The notes under the pieces were generated by a model, which did no database searches, was not told where the DNA came from, and was given only the letters and a program-made list of their open reading frames with translations. This document shows positions 47,812 to 58,972 of a stretch of 64,000 bases of DNA, piece by piece. Made by a program: the position numbers and the translations under genes. Each line of letters starts with the position of its first letter. The first letter of the stretch is position 1. This stretch comes from Cunninghamia lanceolata (Eukaryota > Streptophyta > Pinopsida > Cupressales > Cupressaceae): positions 4,774,001-4,838,000 of the forward strand of contig BSBN01000047.1 in NCBI GenBank assembly GCA_027924645.1. Reading direction: 5' to 3'.

Positions 47812-48731
47812 AACTTCTTCCCCTACAAAGAAGAATGACTCAACAAGAATAGTGCCAAATGAAGAATTTCCAATGAAGAAGAAAAGTTAGAAGATTGAAG
47901 AAGTAGACTTCATCCCGATCATATCTCAAAGGAGAAAACTTAGAAGAATAACCCTCACAAGACAAAACTTCATATAACTATACCTTCTCTGGTTATTGTT
48001 TTGTTTGCAATCAATATGGTCACAAGGCAATTGAATGCAGATCTAGGATGAAAAGTAGTGGTTTTATCAGTAGAAATACCTTTTCTCTATTAGTTGATTA
48101 CAAAATAATATGTTACACATGTAACAATTTTGGGCACATAGCAAGGTACTGTAGAAGTGGATTGGTAAATTCAGAAACTTAGAAAATTGACATCAACAAA
48201 GTAAATGGTAGTCTTGTAGATTAGAAGATAGATCAGAAGAAGGAATGAAAAGTCAAGAAGACCAATCATGAAGGTGAAAACTCAATGATTGTCCAAACTA
48301 CATTTCATGTACAAGGGCAAGCAAACCTTTGGGTTATAGATAGTGGATGCTCAAGTCACATGACAAAAGCTAAGAGTAAGTTTATCAGTCTTGTAAAGTG
48401 GAATGGTGGATCAGTCAAGTTTGGAGACAATAATACTACAAGAATATGTGGTAAAGGAACAATAAGTATTGATGGAAAGACTAGGACATAAGATGTCTTA
48501 TATGTAGAAGGTCTCAAGCACAATCTTCTCAGTGTAAGTCATATGTGCAACAAAGGATATAATCTTATCTTCCATGCACAAGGATATGAAATTAGAAAAG
48601 TAAGTACTGGTAAATTGGTGGAAGAAACATGTAGGACAGAATAACTTGTACAACCTTAGTGAAGTCAAGGGAAAGAACTGCCTTCTAGGATAGACAAATG
48701 AAATTTGGTTGTGGCATAAGAGGATGGGGCA
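47812..48731 (+). pseudogene. Copia-2 gag second part and protease
   Basis: Continues the reading frame that ended at 36131: the first codons after the junction read TSSPTKKNDSTRIVPNEEF with no shift. After a TAG and a frameshift come two complete zinc knuckles, CFVCNQYGHKAIEC and CYTCNNFGHIARYC (about 48000-48160). The protease (48285 onward) reads LWVIDSGCSSHMTKAKSKF with an intact D-S-G, then VKFGDNNTTR and, after a TAA, VLYVEGLKHNLLSV. The GAG-pre-integrase block LWHKRMGHV is cut at 48731 by the Gypsy-B LTR. Integrase and RT of Copia-2 are not in the window. Confidence 0.87.
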
Positions 48732-49197
48732 TGTTAGTAGGTTAATTCGACAAAGAACAGATCCAATCAGAGGAGATTATATAATATGTAGAGGCCAAAA
48801 GTTGACAAAAGACACATCCCTATGTAATAGATATAGTATATATAAAGATAACATATAGTAGAATGTAAGTAGGTAAGCATGATTACAGAATAGGAGTATA
48901 TTCTGATGTAAGCCATGACATAGAAGTCATGTATGTAACTATGTCAGAGGATGGATAATGGATGTATACATGTAATTGCTGCTAATATATGTGATTATGT
49001 AATTATGTCAGAAGTCTGCCAGTATCAAGTAATTATGTGTGTTATCTTATTGTGATGTATGTGTGATGTTATGTTTGGTTATTCTTTATGTTTTGTTTTC
49101 AATCTCTAGCTACCTGACTAGGGTATAAACTGACTACAAAGACTTGTCTGAGGATCAGATCTCTGGACTGGTATCTCCTCTACATTTCTTCCTAACA
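48732..49197 (+). repeat. 5' LTR of Gypsy-B
   Basis: 466 bp with perfect 6-base inverted ends, TGTTAG at 48732 and CTAACA at 49192-49197, immediately followed by a primer-binding site. The left flank, GGGCA (48727-48731), should be the target duplication; its partner would lie beyond the window. Confidence 0.8.
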
Positions 49198-49199
49198 TT

Positions 49200-49217
49200 T
49201 GGTTCCATTGTTGGGAC
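49200..49217 (+). other. Primer-binding site of Gypsy-B
   Basis: TGGTTCCATTGTTGGGAC resembles the TGGCGCCGTTGCCGGGGA-type site (Asp tRNA, as I recall) of Athila/CRM-group elements, with CpG decay. It differs from the Met-tRNA sites of the other elements here. Confidence 0.6.
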
Positions 49218-49498
49218 CTTGGAAGAGGGTAGTTAAAGATTGAAAGGGAAAAACATCTGAAGAAGTAGCATAGAGTTCTAGAAAGGAGAAAAGGTGAGGT
49301 TGGCAGGAAAAATTTTCAAATTATAGAGGAATTCACATCTCCTTAAGTTTCGAGCTCTATGAGAGGAGGCAGTCACTTAAGGTGATGGCAAGTGGGAAGG
49401 GGGTAGGGTCCAAAAGGACCTTTCAAATGATGTAACTCTTTAAATAATGATTCCATGGGGCATAAAAGGACTAATGGAACACCAAATCCAACAAACCC

Positions 49499-51312
49499 AT
49501 GGTGAAAGGGGAGCAGAGGAAGAAAAAGAGGATCGGTGAAGAAATTAGGACCAGAATGGAGATAAGTGAAGAAGAGAGATTGAAGCAAACTCAGGAACAA
49601 CAAGAACATTATTGTAGAATATTGGAAAGGGCACAAATGATGAAAGGAGGGATAATGTAAAGTGAGGAAGAAAAGATAGAAGAATTTGAAAAGCATACCA
49701 CTATGGGTGCTACCAGAAGGAAGGAAGAGAACAAGCACATCATGAAGGATGCTACTGAGTGCACCATGGAGGGTGCTACTAGAGAAAGGAGGGCAGATGG
49801 TGAAGGCATAGAAGGTGTTAGGAAGAATGCAGAGGAGAGCACCACTGTGGGTGCTACCAGAGAAGAATGCAGAAGGGGAAGAGAAGAAACAAGTAAATTA
49901 GGGTTTGTGTCATAGACTGTCGAAACATATGAGTTAACACCAAATATTTTTAAAATGGATGAGGAATATATAAAGGAATTAATTTGCCAAAGCATAAAGG
50001 AAATAAAAGGAGGAGAAAATGCAGTAAACATTGAGAGGAGTTTGTAGGGTTTTGGAAGGCTATTTGAATCATCATTGGATGCTAACATGATGCCATTTAC
50101 AAAGATAAGAGAATCCCCTAATTTGAAGAGACACAATGAAGAGACACAACCCCTGAACCATGAGCCACCTCAAGTGCCATATAAAGTCAAGAGAATTTTA
50201 GTTGAGAAGGAAGATATTCGAGAAAACAAAGAAGTAGAGATCTAGAGTAATTTTGTAGAGATTTTAGGAGAAGAGTACTTTGAGATCCGATTACAAAGAG
50301 ATAAGGGAATAGAAGGAAAGGAAGTTGATAGAAGACAACTGAGACACAGAAGTAGAACAGAGGAAATCTACTGCAAATTACTAAAGAGTAGAAGGAAAGC
50401 AATCATGGGTACCCGAGTTAAGTTACCTGTATTTGAGAAGGATACTACTGAAGCAGCTGAACACATTTTGGTTTTGGAGTCTATTTGGAATCAAAAGGGA
50501 AAAACAAGAGATGAAATCAAGTTGTTTGACTTCATAGGCACCTTGAGGAATGAAGCATTGAAGTGGTATAGAAAGACATGCCCAAATAGTGACAAGGAAT
50601 GGGATGATATCAATAATCTATTCTTGGAGAACTTTGGAGTTCTGGATGTTTTGATACAAGGAGTAAGAAAGATGAGAGATTTGATGCAATTGGAGAAAGA
50701 ATCAATAAAGGAATTTGATAAGAGATTCAAGGAGACAACTAAGAGATTGGAGAAACCATTAACTAAGAAGTAGAAGATAGAATGGGTTATTTCCAGAATA
50801 AGCCCTGAAACAAGGTCAACCCTAGATGGAAGGATTTTTGAAACATATGCAAAAGTAGTGACATTAGCCTACTAGATAGAGTCTCAATCTTGGTGCAGAC
50901 AAGATAGGATGAAGGAAAACCTAGAATTGGAGAAGTTGAAGTTGAAATTGGAGTAGTTGAAGCTGAGGCAAGAGATATTAGCTAAGTAAGAGGGGAATAC
51001 ACAAAAGGAAATACCTAGTATTTGGTGTTCATACTGCACAAGGTAAGGCCACTTGAGAATTGAATTCACTAGGCTAAGAGGTGAAAGACAAGCTACCACA
51101 ATAAAAAAAGATACCAAAGCAATAATGAAAAAAGTCAATTCAGTATACTGTGGATTATGCAGAGAATAGGATGACCATGAGACACCAGATTGTCCTTCAT
51201 AGAATTTTCAAAGGAAAAAATACTTTGTTGATGAAGAAGATGAAGCATGGTATGGTGGAAATAATACAAACTCGGTGGAGAGTAGTAATATGACATACAT
51301 GAAAGAAAGAAA
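49499..51312 (+). pseudogene. gag: Gypsy-B gag, interrupted by Copia-4
   Basis: The ATG at 49499 opens a Lys/Glu-rich N-terminal domain with three GATR repeats (MGATRRKE, MEGATRER, VGATREE; about 49703-49870). The capsid core at 50405-50773 reads LFDFIGTLRNEALKWYRKTC and FDKRFKETTKRLEK, a Retrotrans_gag fold. Two zinc-finger-like blocks follow (WCSYC..., YCGLCRE...PDC) near 51030 and 51150. One frame throughout, with at least ten TAG/TAA stops. It ends where the minus-strand Copia-4 LTR begins. Confidence 0.78.
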
Positions 51313-52443
51313 TGTTGAAATTAGGGCAGACAACTGAGAGGAGGGGTGAATCAGTTGTCTCAAAACTTTATCTTTTTTTGTATTTAATCTTCTTTACAAC
51401 TTATTAATAGATTAATGATATAACCATGAAAGCATGAATCAACAATACATGAGTAGAAACATAATCAACACACATAACACCAGGATTTTTACGTGGAAAC
51501 CCATTAAGGGAAAAACCACGGTGGGGGTTAACCCACAAGATTTTATACTCTGTTAAAAGTATTACAAAATGGGAAGGCACATGCCTTTGGGCACACTACC
51601 CAGATCTCACTTCTCAAAGGAGGCTCACTACCTACAAAATTGATTACAAGAGTTCACTAAAATATTTGAACAGAAGAAAAGCATCTAACTATGCAAAATT
51701 ATAGTTCTGGTTAAGCTTAGTACACTGACTTTACACACTTCATCTCTTTCTACTCTACTTTACTACTCTACCACAATCTGGAGCTTAGATCTCCTTCCTT
51801 CGCACTTAATACCACTATTCTTCACACCTATCCCTTCATATTTGCTCTCCCATATTCCAAAATACTTGAATCCATTAATCATATATATTCGCTACATGAA
51901 ATTACATCAGCTGCAGTCGGCCTTAAGAAAACTTGGAAACTATTTCAAGAACACTATTCTGTCAGATGAATCCATGCACAAACATCAATGTGGACCAAGA
52001 CTTATGTATCCAAGTTACCTCACATGTTGGCCAATACCACTCGATCTCATAAATTACTTGACCAATTACTTCTCTTCATTCGCACAAGGATCAAACACCT
52101 AGTCAGCCTGTTCTTCACCAGACTGAACAGTCTAACCAAAACCTGATACTCAGATGCTTTTAACTTACAATCCCTTCATCATCAAAGGCTAAAACCTTGG
52201 ATTTAGGTAGCCCTGACATCCCCTAACATTCCCTCAAATCTGCAGCTCAATATGATTACCTATGGAGAAATGTGGACCAAAATGTTGAACCCTGTCATAT
52301 GCTCTGTTCTTGTCTATTCAGACTTAGACAAATCTGTAGTTTGAATTCTGGTATGATCCACTGATACAATGCATATGTGCAAGATAGATTTAGTTGCCAT
52401 CAATGAAAACATCTGACATGCCTAGCAGCGTCGCTTGCCAACA
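51313..52443 (-). repeat. 3' LTR of Copia-4
   Basis: 1,131 bp. In plus coordinates it starts TGTTGAAATTAGGGC with GAGAGGAGGGGTGAATCAG (the reverse complement of the CACCCCTCCTCT end typical of these LTRs) and ends CTTGCCAACA at 52443. A polypurine tract on the minus strand lies just inside. AGAAA (51308-51312) is the expected target duplication; the other copy lies beyond the window. Confidence 0.82.
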
Positions 52444-52826
52444 ATCTCCCCCTTTGGCATTGATGGCAACACTTAGTGAAAAATGACTAAGTGTTAGAAC
52501 AGCTCCCCCTTACTATGTGCACTTGTGATTTCCAATGCTCCCCCTTTAATGAATTCCTCATTTTTCACTGCTTTTCCTCTCTCCCTTTGACATCAATGGC
52601 AAAGGTTGGGATCCACATACCAAAATTCATGCAAAAATTTTATGTACATGGGTCAAAACTCTAAGTATATACTTCCACATATGAACACACAGTCCTTAAG
52701 CCTTGTTCATCAGCAAAACGATATCACCAAATATGTTTTTCAACTATGATAATTCACTATCTCAGTTCTTCTTTATGCTGCCCAAAATGGATATATTCCC
52801 ACTGAACAAAAATACATGTGATTCTA
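52444..52826 (-). other. Copia-4 pre-LTR region with repeated polypurine tracts
   Basis: On the minus strand four purine blocks occur in 140 bases: CCAAAGGGGGAGA (52446-52458, next to the LTR), TAAGGGGGAGC (near 52503), AAAGGGGGAGC (near 52541) and CAAAGGGAGAG (near 52575). The first is the likely primer. Each is next to sequence like GCCATCAATG or ATTGATGTC, so the block may have been duplicated. No coding sequence. Confidence 0.6.
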
Positions 52827-54296
52827 TGATGCAGAGTGGCACAAGGGAAGCAACACACAAAGGTTTACTCTATTGTCCTTTGCCCACTCACCCACTTCGA
52901 CTAGCCTTCAACCAACCAACCAACCAAAGGCACATACAAGGCATATGAAGGATTTGATGTCCAGACTATTGTCAACCCCTAAGGCTTCTCCAACACCTTA
53001 AGACAGATCAACAAACACCTTCTATGCAGTTGGTTTGATCTCCAACTTCCCAAAACTCTTCAACCTATACCTTGACTAGTAAGGCTACTAGCCCTCCAAA
53101 CTAGGTTTTCTCAACAAAACTTGACAAAATCCCAAAGGTCTAGGCAAACAAATGATGGAATTGAACACCTTTCAGGGGACCCTAACAAACCTCCAAATCT
53201 CCTGCTCCAACTCTACTCTAGCAATCCAGAACGCCTACTAGGTCTCTAGGCCTAATTGATCAATTTAGGCTAGGTTACAAAGCAAGTGCTCAAAATTGGG
53301 TGTGTAGGTCAGGGGCAGGAACTTGGAATGACTCTACCATCCCCAAACAACACAAATCCACCATTCATTCACTCATCCTCTTAGGGTTTTGTCAAATACA
53401 ACAATTAATTGCATAAATTCAGTCAAATACATAGAGATATTTGACCTAGGGCATCACATTAAAAATAGTAAACTGTATTTTCTTAGAAAATGCTTTTGGA
53501 ATTAAGTAGTATACACCCCTAGCCTACATTTCACTGAGTGGCATGAAATTTCATTGGTGGAAACGCATTCTAGGGCCAAATTTGTGGGACTGCCTTAGAA
53601 AACAGGGTTTCTAGACCAGTTTTGAAAGAAAATTCAATAACTTTTGACTCCGACCACTTCAAGACCTCAAACTAGTTGCATTTGAACCCAGACTCTCTCT
53701 AGTTTCAGAAAAAGTATATTAGACCAAGATTTCAGTCCGTACAGTCCGTACACAGCAAGAAAAACAGAAAAAAATAGTCAATTTTCTTTATTTTTTGTGC
53801 CCAAATTCTGTACAAAAACTTCCTCTTCCGTACTGGAGCAATATTTCCTCCATATCAACCTATCCAAGTTAGTTTCTAACTTCCAAAAGGAGATTCAACT
53901 GCCCAAACTAAGTTTTGAACCGGCCAATGTGTCATTGGCAACATTGGCAACTTGTTACACTATGGAGTTTTTTTCATTTTCAAGAGGATGGCAATTTGTT
54001 TTTCTTGTCCAATGGAATCAAAACATCCTCCATACTCCCAAAACATGATAAAACACACAAACAATCAAAAAAACTCAAAAACCAACCCTTATACCTTCTA
54101 GGCCTAAGTGGCATAACAAGGATCCAAGTGGACTAAGCATGATTGAGGTTTATATGGTCACCTCAATCATCTTGACCACACAAAAAGGACCATATACTCA
54201 TGGCTAAAGCCTTATTACAATCAAAACCACAACTTTCAAAAAAAATGCAAACAAAGTGACTTTAGGAACCAAGGCGCTCCTAGGTGCCCTGCACCA
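52827..54296 (-). repeat. 3' LTR of Gypsy-C
   Basis: Starts TGATGCAG and ends CCTGCACCA in plus coordinates. Contains a short (CCAA)n run near 52910. The 83-codon ORF at 53797-54048 recurs in the other LTR but is only carried along by LTR identity. Confidence 0.93.
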
Positions 54297-54329
54297 TACA
54301 CCCACTGTCAAAGAGAACTCAAGTCTCTT

Positions 54330-54831
54330 GAGTTGGAATGCTGTCAAATGTGAAACCTGCCTTCTCAATGTCTACCCTGCTCATCCAAGTGGCATCGTCC
54401 TGAGGTTTGTTTAGCCACTTCACCAAATAGTCATGATAGGTGTGCCTTCTAGTTTGTTTTGCAATCCTCTTGTCCAAAATGCACTCAATCTGATTTGGAG
54501 ATGAAGGAATGAGTTCCTAGAATGTGTGATCAGTTTGATCTTCTTCAACAATAGTCTGAGGATCAGATCCTTTATAGGGATAAAGGTCTGAAACATTAAA
54601 AATTGGAGACAAAGCAATGCCATCCGGAATTCTGATTTTATATGCATTTTCCCCACATTTCTTGAGCACTTCACAAGGCCCAATCTTCTTCATGAGTAGC
54701 TTAGTGTGTTTACCTATAGGGAGCCTCTCCTTCTTCAGATGAACCATTACTAAATCACCTTCCTTGAACTACAAATCCCTTCTTTTTCTGTCAGCAAATT
54801 GTTTATATTTCTGAGAAGTGGACAACAATTT
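54330..54831 (-). pseudogene. Gypsy-C integrase C-terminal part and chromodomain
   Basis: After a TAG at about 54829 the pol frame continues: DLVMVHLKKERLPIGK and KKIGPCEVLKKCGENAYKI (GPY/F-type block), FNVSDLYPYKG, then TAG at 54517. Past it, the same frame reads IECILDKRI, RRHTYHDYLVKWLNKP and DDATWMSRVDIEKAGFT: a chromodomain with the aromatic W and the D-A-TW core. Such domains direct integration to heterochromatin. Both stops lie outside the catalytic core. Confidence 0.82.
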
Positions 54832-56733
54832 CTATTGTACTTGTTCATGGACATCTTTCATGACTTGAACAAAGTCTTCAGCTAAGGCACTGCTGTTTTC
54901 CAGTCCTTTAACCTCCCTTAGTTCCAAAATACCCCTTGGGTGATTGCCATAAACAATTTGGAAAGGAGACAGGCCGGTGCTTCTATTGACAGTGTCATTG
55001 TATGAGAACTCTGCCTGAGCCAAAATTGAATCCCAACTAGCACCCTGCTCCTTTGTTAGGCATCTTAGGAGGTTGCCAAGTGACCTATTAATCACCTCTG
55101 TTTGTCCATCAGACTGAGGGTGATAGGCAAATGATAAGGACAAATTTGTACCTAGTCTCTTCCACAGTGTCCTCCAGAAGTGTCCAATGAACTTGGGGTC
55201 TCTGTCTGAGATTATGGACAAAGGTAAACCATGTAACCTGACTATTTCCTTGAAGAAAAGACCTGCTATGTGTGAGGCATCATGTGTGGTTCTACATGGG
55301 ATGAAGTGAGCCATTTTTGAGAACCTATCTACAACCACAAAAATGCTGTCATGTCCATTCTTTGTTCTAGGCAAACCAAGTACAAAGTCCATACTTATGG
55401 AATCCCAAGGCTTTGAAGGAATAGGTAGAGGAGTGTATAAACCTACATTTGATGTATGCCCCTTTGCTCTTTGGCAAATTTGACAAGTTTCAACAAACTT
55501 CCTTACATCGGTTGGCAATTTTGGCCAAAAATAGTACCTCCTAACCAATTCTAGGGTCTTATCAATACCAAAGTGACTTGACATGCTGCCATAATGCTTT
55601 TCCTTTATTATATTCTCTCTAACAGATCCTCTTGGGATACACAACATGCTACCCTTGAAAAGATATCCATCTTGCAACAAAAAATCAGAAAAATCAATAT
55701 TATACCTTCCTGTCATGGCCTTGCAAGATAGGTATGGCTCTTTGAAGTCTTCATCTGATGTATACTGATCTTTAATGGCATGAATACCTGTACTTTCCAA
55801 CTGAATAGTTTGCACAACAAGATTTCTCCTGCTTAAGGCATCGGCTACCTTATTGGCCACTCCTTTCTTGTGTTTTATGGAGAAGGTGTATGCTTGGATG
55901 TACTCCATCGACTTGACATGTCTGTGATTCAACTTTTGCTGCCTGTTCAAGAAGCTTAATGCATGGTTGTCAGTAAAAACTATAAATTCCTTTGGCAATA
56001 AGTAGTGTCTCCATTTCCTCAATGACTGAACCATGGCATATAACTCTAGATCATAGGTGGAATAGTTTTGTTTTGCCTCATTTAACTTCTCACTAAAGAA
56101 TGCTACAGGCCTCCCATCTTGACTTAAGACTCCCCCAATAGCCCTCTTACTTGCATCACATTCTACCATAAAGACCTTGTCAAAATTAGGTAGCACTAGG
56201 ACTAGTTTTTCTGAAATTTTTTTCTTTAACAGTTCAAAGGCTTGAGTGGCCTCATTTGTCCATACAAACACACATTTCTTGCCCCCTTTTATGGTGTCAA
56301 CAAGTGGAGCACAAATGCCACTAAACCCTCTAATGAAGTTTCTATAAAATCTGCATAAACCATGGAAACTCCTTACCTCCGAGGCTGTTGTAGGTGTTGG
56401 CCAATTAAGAATGGCTGCAACCTTACTTGGATCCATTTTTAGGCTGCCCTTGGAGATGAAAAACCCCAAAAATATCAACTCTTCTTGTAGGAAGACACAT
56501 TTGTCAAGATTGATTCTCAACTTCTCCTCTTGAAGCCTCCTGAGTACTTGATGGATATGCCTTATGTGGTCTTCCTTGCTATCACTAAAAATTAGTATAT
56601 CATCCAAATATACAACAATAAACTTGTTAAGGAAAGGTTTTAGCACTTCATTCATCAATCTCATGAAGGTGCTTAGGCATGACAACCCATTCAAATAGTC
56701 CTTCATTGGTTTTGAAGGTGGTTTTCCACTCAT
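54832..56733 (-). pseudogene. pol: Gypsy-C RT (C-terminal part), RNase H and integrase
   Basis: 633 codons without a stop, the longest open stretch in the window. RT: FIVVYLDDILIFSDSKEDH (catalytic Asp pair), LGFFISKGSLKMDPSKV. RNase H: VECDASKRAIGGVLSQDG, YSTYDLELYAMV, VFTDNHALSFL and KVADALSRR, all four acids present. Integrase: zinc finger HYGSMSSHFGIDKTLE with CQICQRAKG, then ISMDFVLGLP, IISDRDPKFIGHFW and YHPQSDGQTEVINRS (D-D-E intact). Its first 20 or so codons lie before the true join: the upstream RT frame ends after a deletion near 56680. The enzyme set would be complete apart from that break. Confidence 0.92.
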
Positions 56734-57907
56734 CCCCTTCCCTTATCCTGATTTGGTGATAACCACTTTTTAGATCTATCTTGGTAAAATACTTAGCCTT
56801 ACCCAAGCAATCCATTAAATCTTCTATTCTAGGCATTGGAAATCTATACCTAATAGTAATCTTATTGATGGCCCTGGAATCAGTGCATAGTCTCCATGTT
56901 CCTTCCTTCTTATGTGCAAGCACTGCAGGTACTGCACATGGACTAATACTCCTCCTGATAAGTCCTCTATCCAACAAGTCTTGGATTTGTCTTGCCACTT
57001 CAGCATTTAGTTCTGGAGTCAACTTGTAGGCTGCTTGGTTTGGTAGGGTGGATCCAGGGATGAGATTAATGCAATGACTAATCTCCCTCTTTGGTGGAAG
57101 GGCATCGTTGCCTTCATCGGCTATCACATCATGGAACCTTTCCAATAATTCTTCCACTTCCTTTGGTCCAATCCTCCTAAGAGGTTGCTGCACTTTGACC
57201 TTCTTGGGATTCACATCCTTGGGCTTGATGACTACTGCAAAACATGGCACTTTCTCTTCCTTGAGGTTAGCCAAAAACTCTTTTTCACCTACCAACATAA
57301 CTGAACTAGAAATGACTTTCTCTTTGCAATCATCAATCAAAGGAGTCATTGTAAACTTTTCACCATTCTTGGACAAATGAATTACATTGTTCTTACCATC
57401 ATGTTGGGCACTTGTGTCATGTTGCCAAGGCCTTCCAAGAAGAAGGTGGCATGCATCCATATCCACTATCTCACAAAGAACCTTATCATGATATTCACCT
57501 ATCTTGAATTCAACCCAACATTGCTCTTTCACCACAATTTGTTGTTCCTTGGTTAGCCAAAAGACTCTATAGGGGTTAGGATGAGGCATTCTTTCCAATC
57601 CTAACTTAGTCACCATTTCATTAGAAGCCAAATTTTCAGAAGAACCTGAATCTACTATTACCTTGCACACTTTTCCTTTCACCTTGCAAGTGGTTCTGAA
57701 CAAGTTGTTTCTTTGGGGCTGCTCCTTGGTGGCTGGCATGATGAGGGATCTATTAAACATGATGCATTCTCCACTCTCAGGTGATGCAGACTTGGAAGAG
57801 GCTGTTTGGTAACTTGTGGTGCTTTGACAGTCCTCTTCTTGAAGGAGTTGTACTCTTCTTTCTTTCTGATTTGCAGCAGTGTTTCCCATCTTCTCTGGGC
57901 ACCTAAA
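56690..57907 (-). pseudogene. pol: Gypsy-C protease and RT N-terminal part
   Basis: Begins just after a TAG at 57908-57910. Protease: KVCKVIVDSGSSENLASNEMV (D-S-G intact), then ACHLLLGRPWQHD. RT: RRIGPKEVEELLERFHDV, KLTPELNAEVARQIQDLLDR, TWRLCTDSRAINKIT, YRFPMPRIEDLMDCLGKAKY, FTKIDLKSGYHQIRIREGD and FEWVVMP. Here the family has an FGL.NAP block; it is missing, and STFMRLMNEVL follows in another frame. I read this as a deletion of roughly 20 bases near 56680. Confidence 0.9.
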
Positions 57908-57910
57908 GGA

Positions 57911-58948
57911 CTAATGTCCAATCTGATTGCAAGAGAAACACCTTCCAGTAAACACATTGGGACCTCTGCCCCCACTTCTTCCTCTGCCATTACCTCTGCC
58001 CCTAAACTGACCCTTATTAGCACTGTTTTTATCAGCCTGCCCTTGGCTGCCTTCTTGTGATCCACCACCTTGGAATCTAGAGAAATTATCTCTGTTTTGA
58101 AATCTGCCCCTGCCCCTAAAATTCTGATTTCCTCTGCCTCTGCTACTACTGTATGAATCACCTTTTCTTCTTTGTTTATCCTCAATTCTCAGTGCCATTT
58201 GAAAGCACTTATGGATTGTCTCTGGGTTAAAGAGAGTTAATTCATCTTGAATGGAGAACTTGAGGCCATTAAGATACCTTGCAAGCTTCTATTTTTCATT
58301 CTTAGGCATCTTGGCTTTCAATGTCATCTTGTGAAACTCCTCTGTGTAGGTGCTCACATCCATGTCCTTTTGTCTCAAGTTGTGCAACTTCTTGTTCAAG
58401 TTGACCTCATAATCCTTAGGGACAAATTGCTTCTTGATTTCAAGTACCATCTTCCTCCATGTAGAGATAGGATTCCTATCATCTTCTATCCTCTCATTTT
58501 GAATAAAATTCCACCAACTCAAGGCTGGCCCTTTCATTCTTGATTTGGCAATCTTCACTTTCTAATTTTCTGCCACTTCTTCACATTCAAAATAGTTGTC
58601 CATTGCCTCAATCCAATCAAGGCACTCCTCTAGATTCATCTTACCAGGAAACATAGGTAAGTCTGCCTTAGTGTCCTTCCTACTCAACTTTCCAAGTGCA
58701 TCTAGGAATTGTCTCTCTGACATGCCTCCTTGTGACTCTTCCATAGGCACTTCTTCTTCCTCATCTTGATCCTCTTCATCTGAATCTAAGATGACTTCTG
58801 GCTTCTTCTTCTTGTCTTTGTCTTTCTTCAACTTTTCTATCTCAGCCTCCATTCTTTTGTTCTTGGCTGCTTGCTCTCTTACTATCTTTGCCAATTCGGC
58901 ATTTGTCACCTTTGAAGGAATTTCCTCCTCTTCTTCTCTATCTCCCAT
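57911..58948 (-). pseudogene. gag: Gypsy-C gag
   Basis: The ATG at 58948 (MGDREEEEEIPSKVTN) lies 11 bases after the primer-binding site; the open frame further upstream runs through that site and the LTR and is not real. Acidic/Lys-rich N terminus, then the Retrotrans_gag core (LEECLDWIEAMDNYFECEEV, ALSWWNFIQ, VPKDYEVNLNKKLHNLRQKD, YTEEFHKMTL), an Arg/Gly/Asn-rich stretch and a zinc knuckle CFSCNQIGH, then TAG at 57908 and SFRCP. Three TAGs (58559, 58286, 57908) all stand where Gln is likely. Otherwise a single frame runs through to protease. Confidence 0.88.
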
Positions 58949-58958
58949 CTCTTTGATG

Positions 58959-58970
58959 GCTCTGATACCA
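58959..58970 (-). other. Primer-binding site of Gypsy-C
   Basis: GCTCTGATACCA in plus coordinates, the exact complement of TGGTATCAGAGC, two bases inside the 5' LTR. Confidence 0.92.
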
Positions 58971-58972
58971 CC

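Noticed and set aside
49373..50136. Minus-strand Leu/Phe/Ser-rich ORFs
   Set aside because: They are antisense shadows of the Lys/Glu-rich Gypsy-B gag.
53797..54136. Short ORFs repeated at 59944-60283
   Set aside because: They recur only because the Gypsy-C LTRs are duplicates; no protein-like features or conservation beyond LTR identity.
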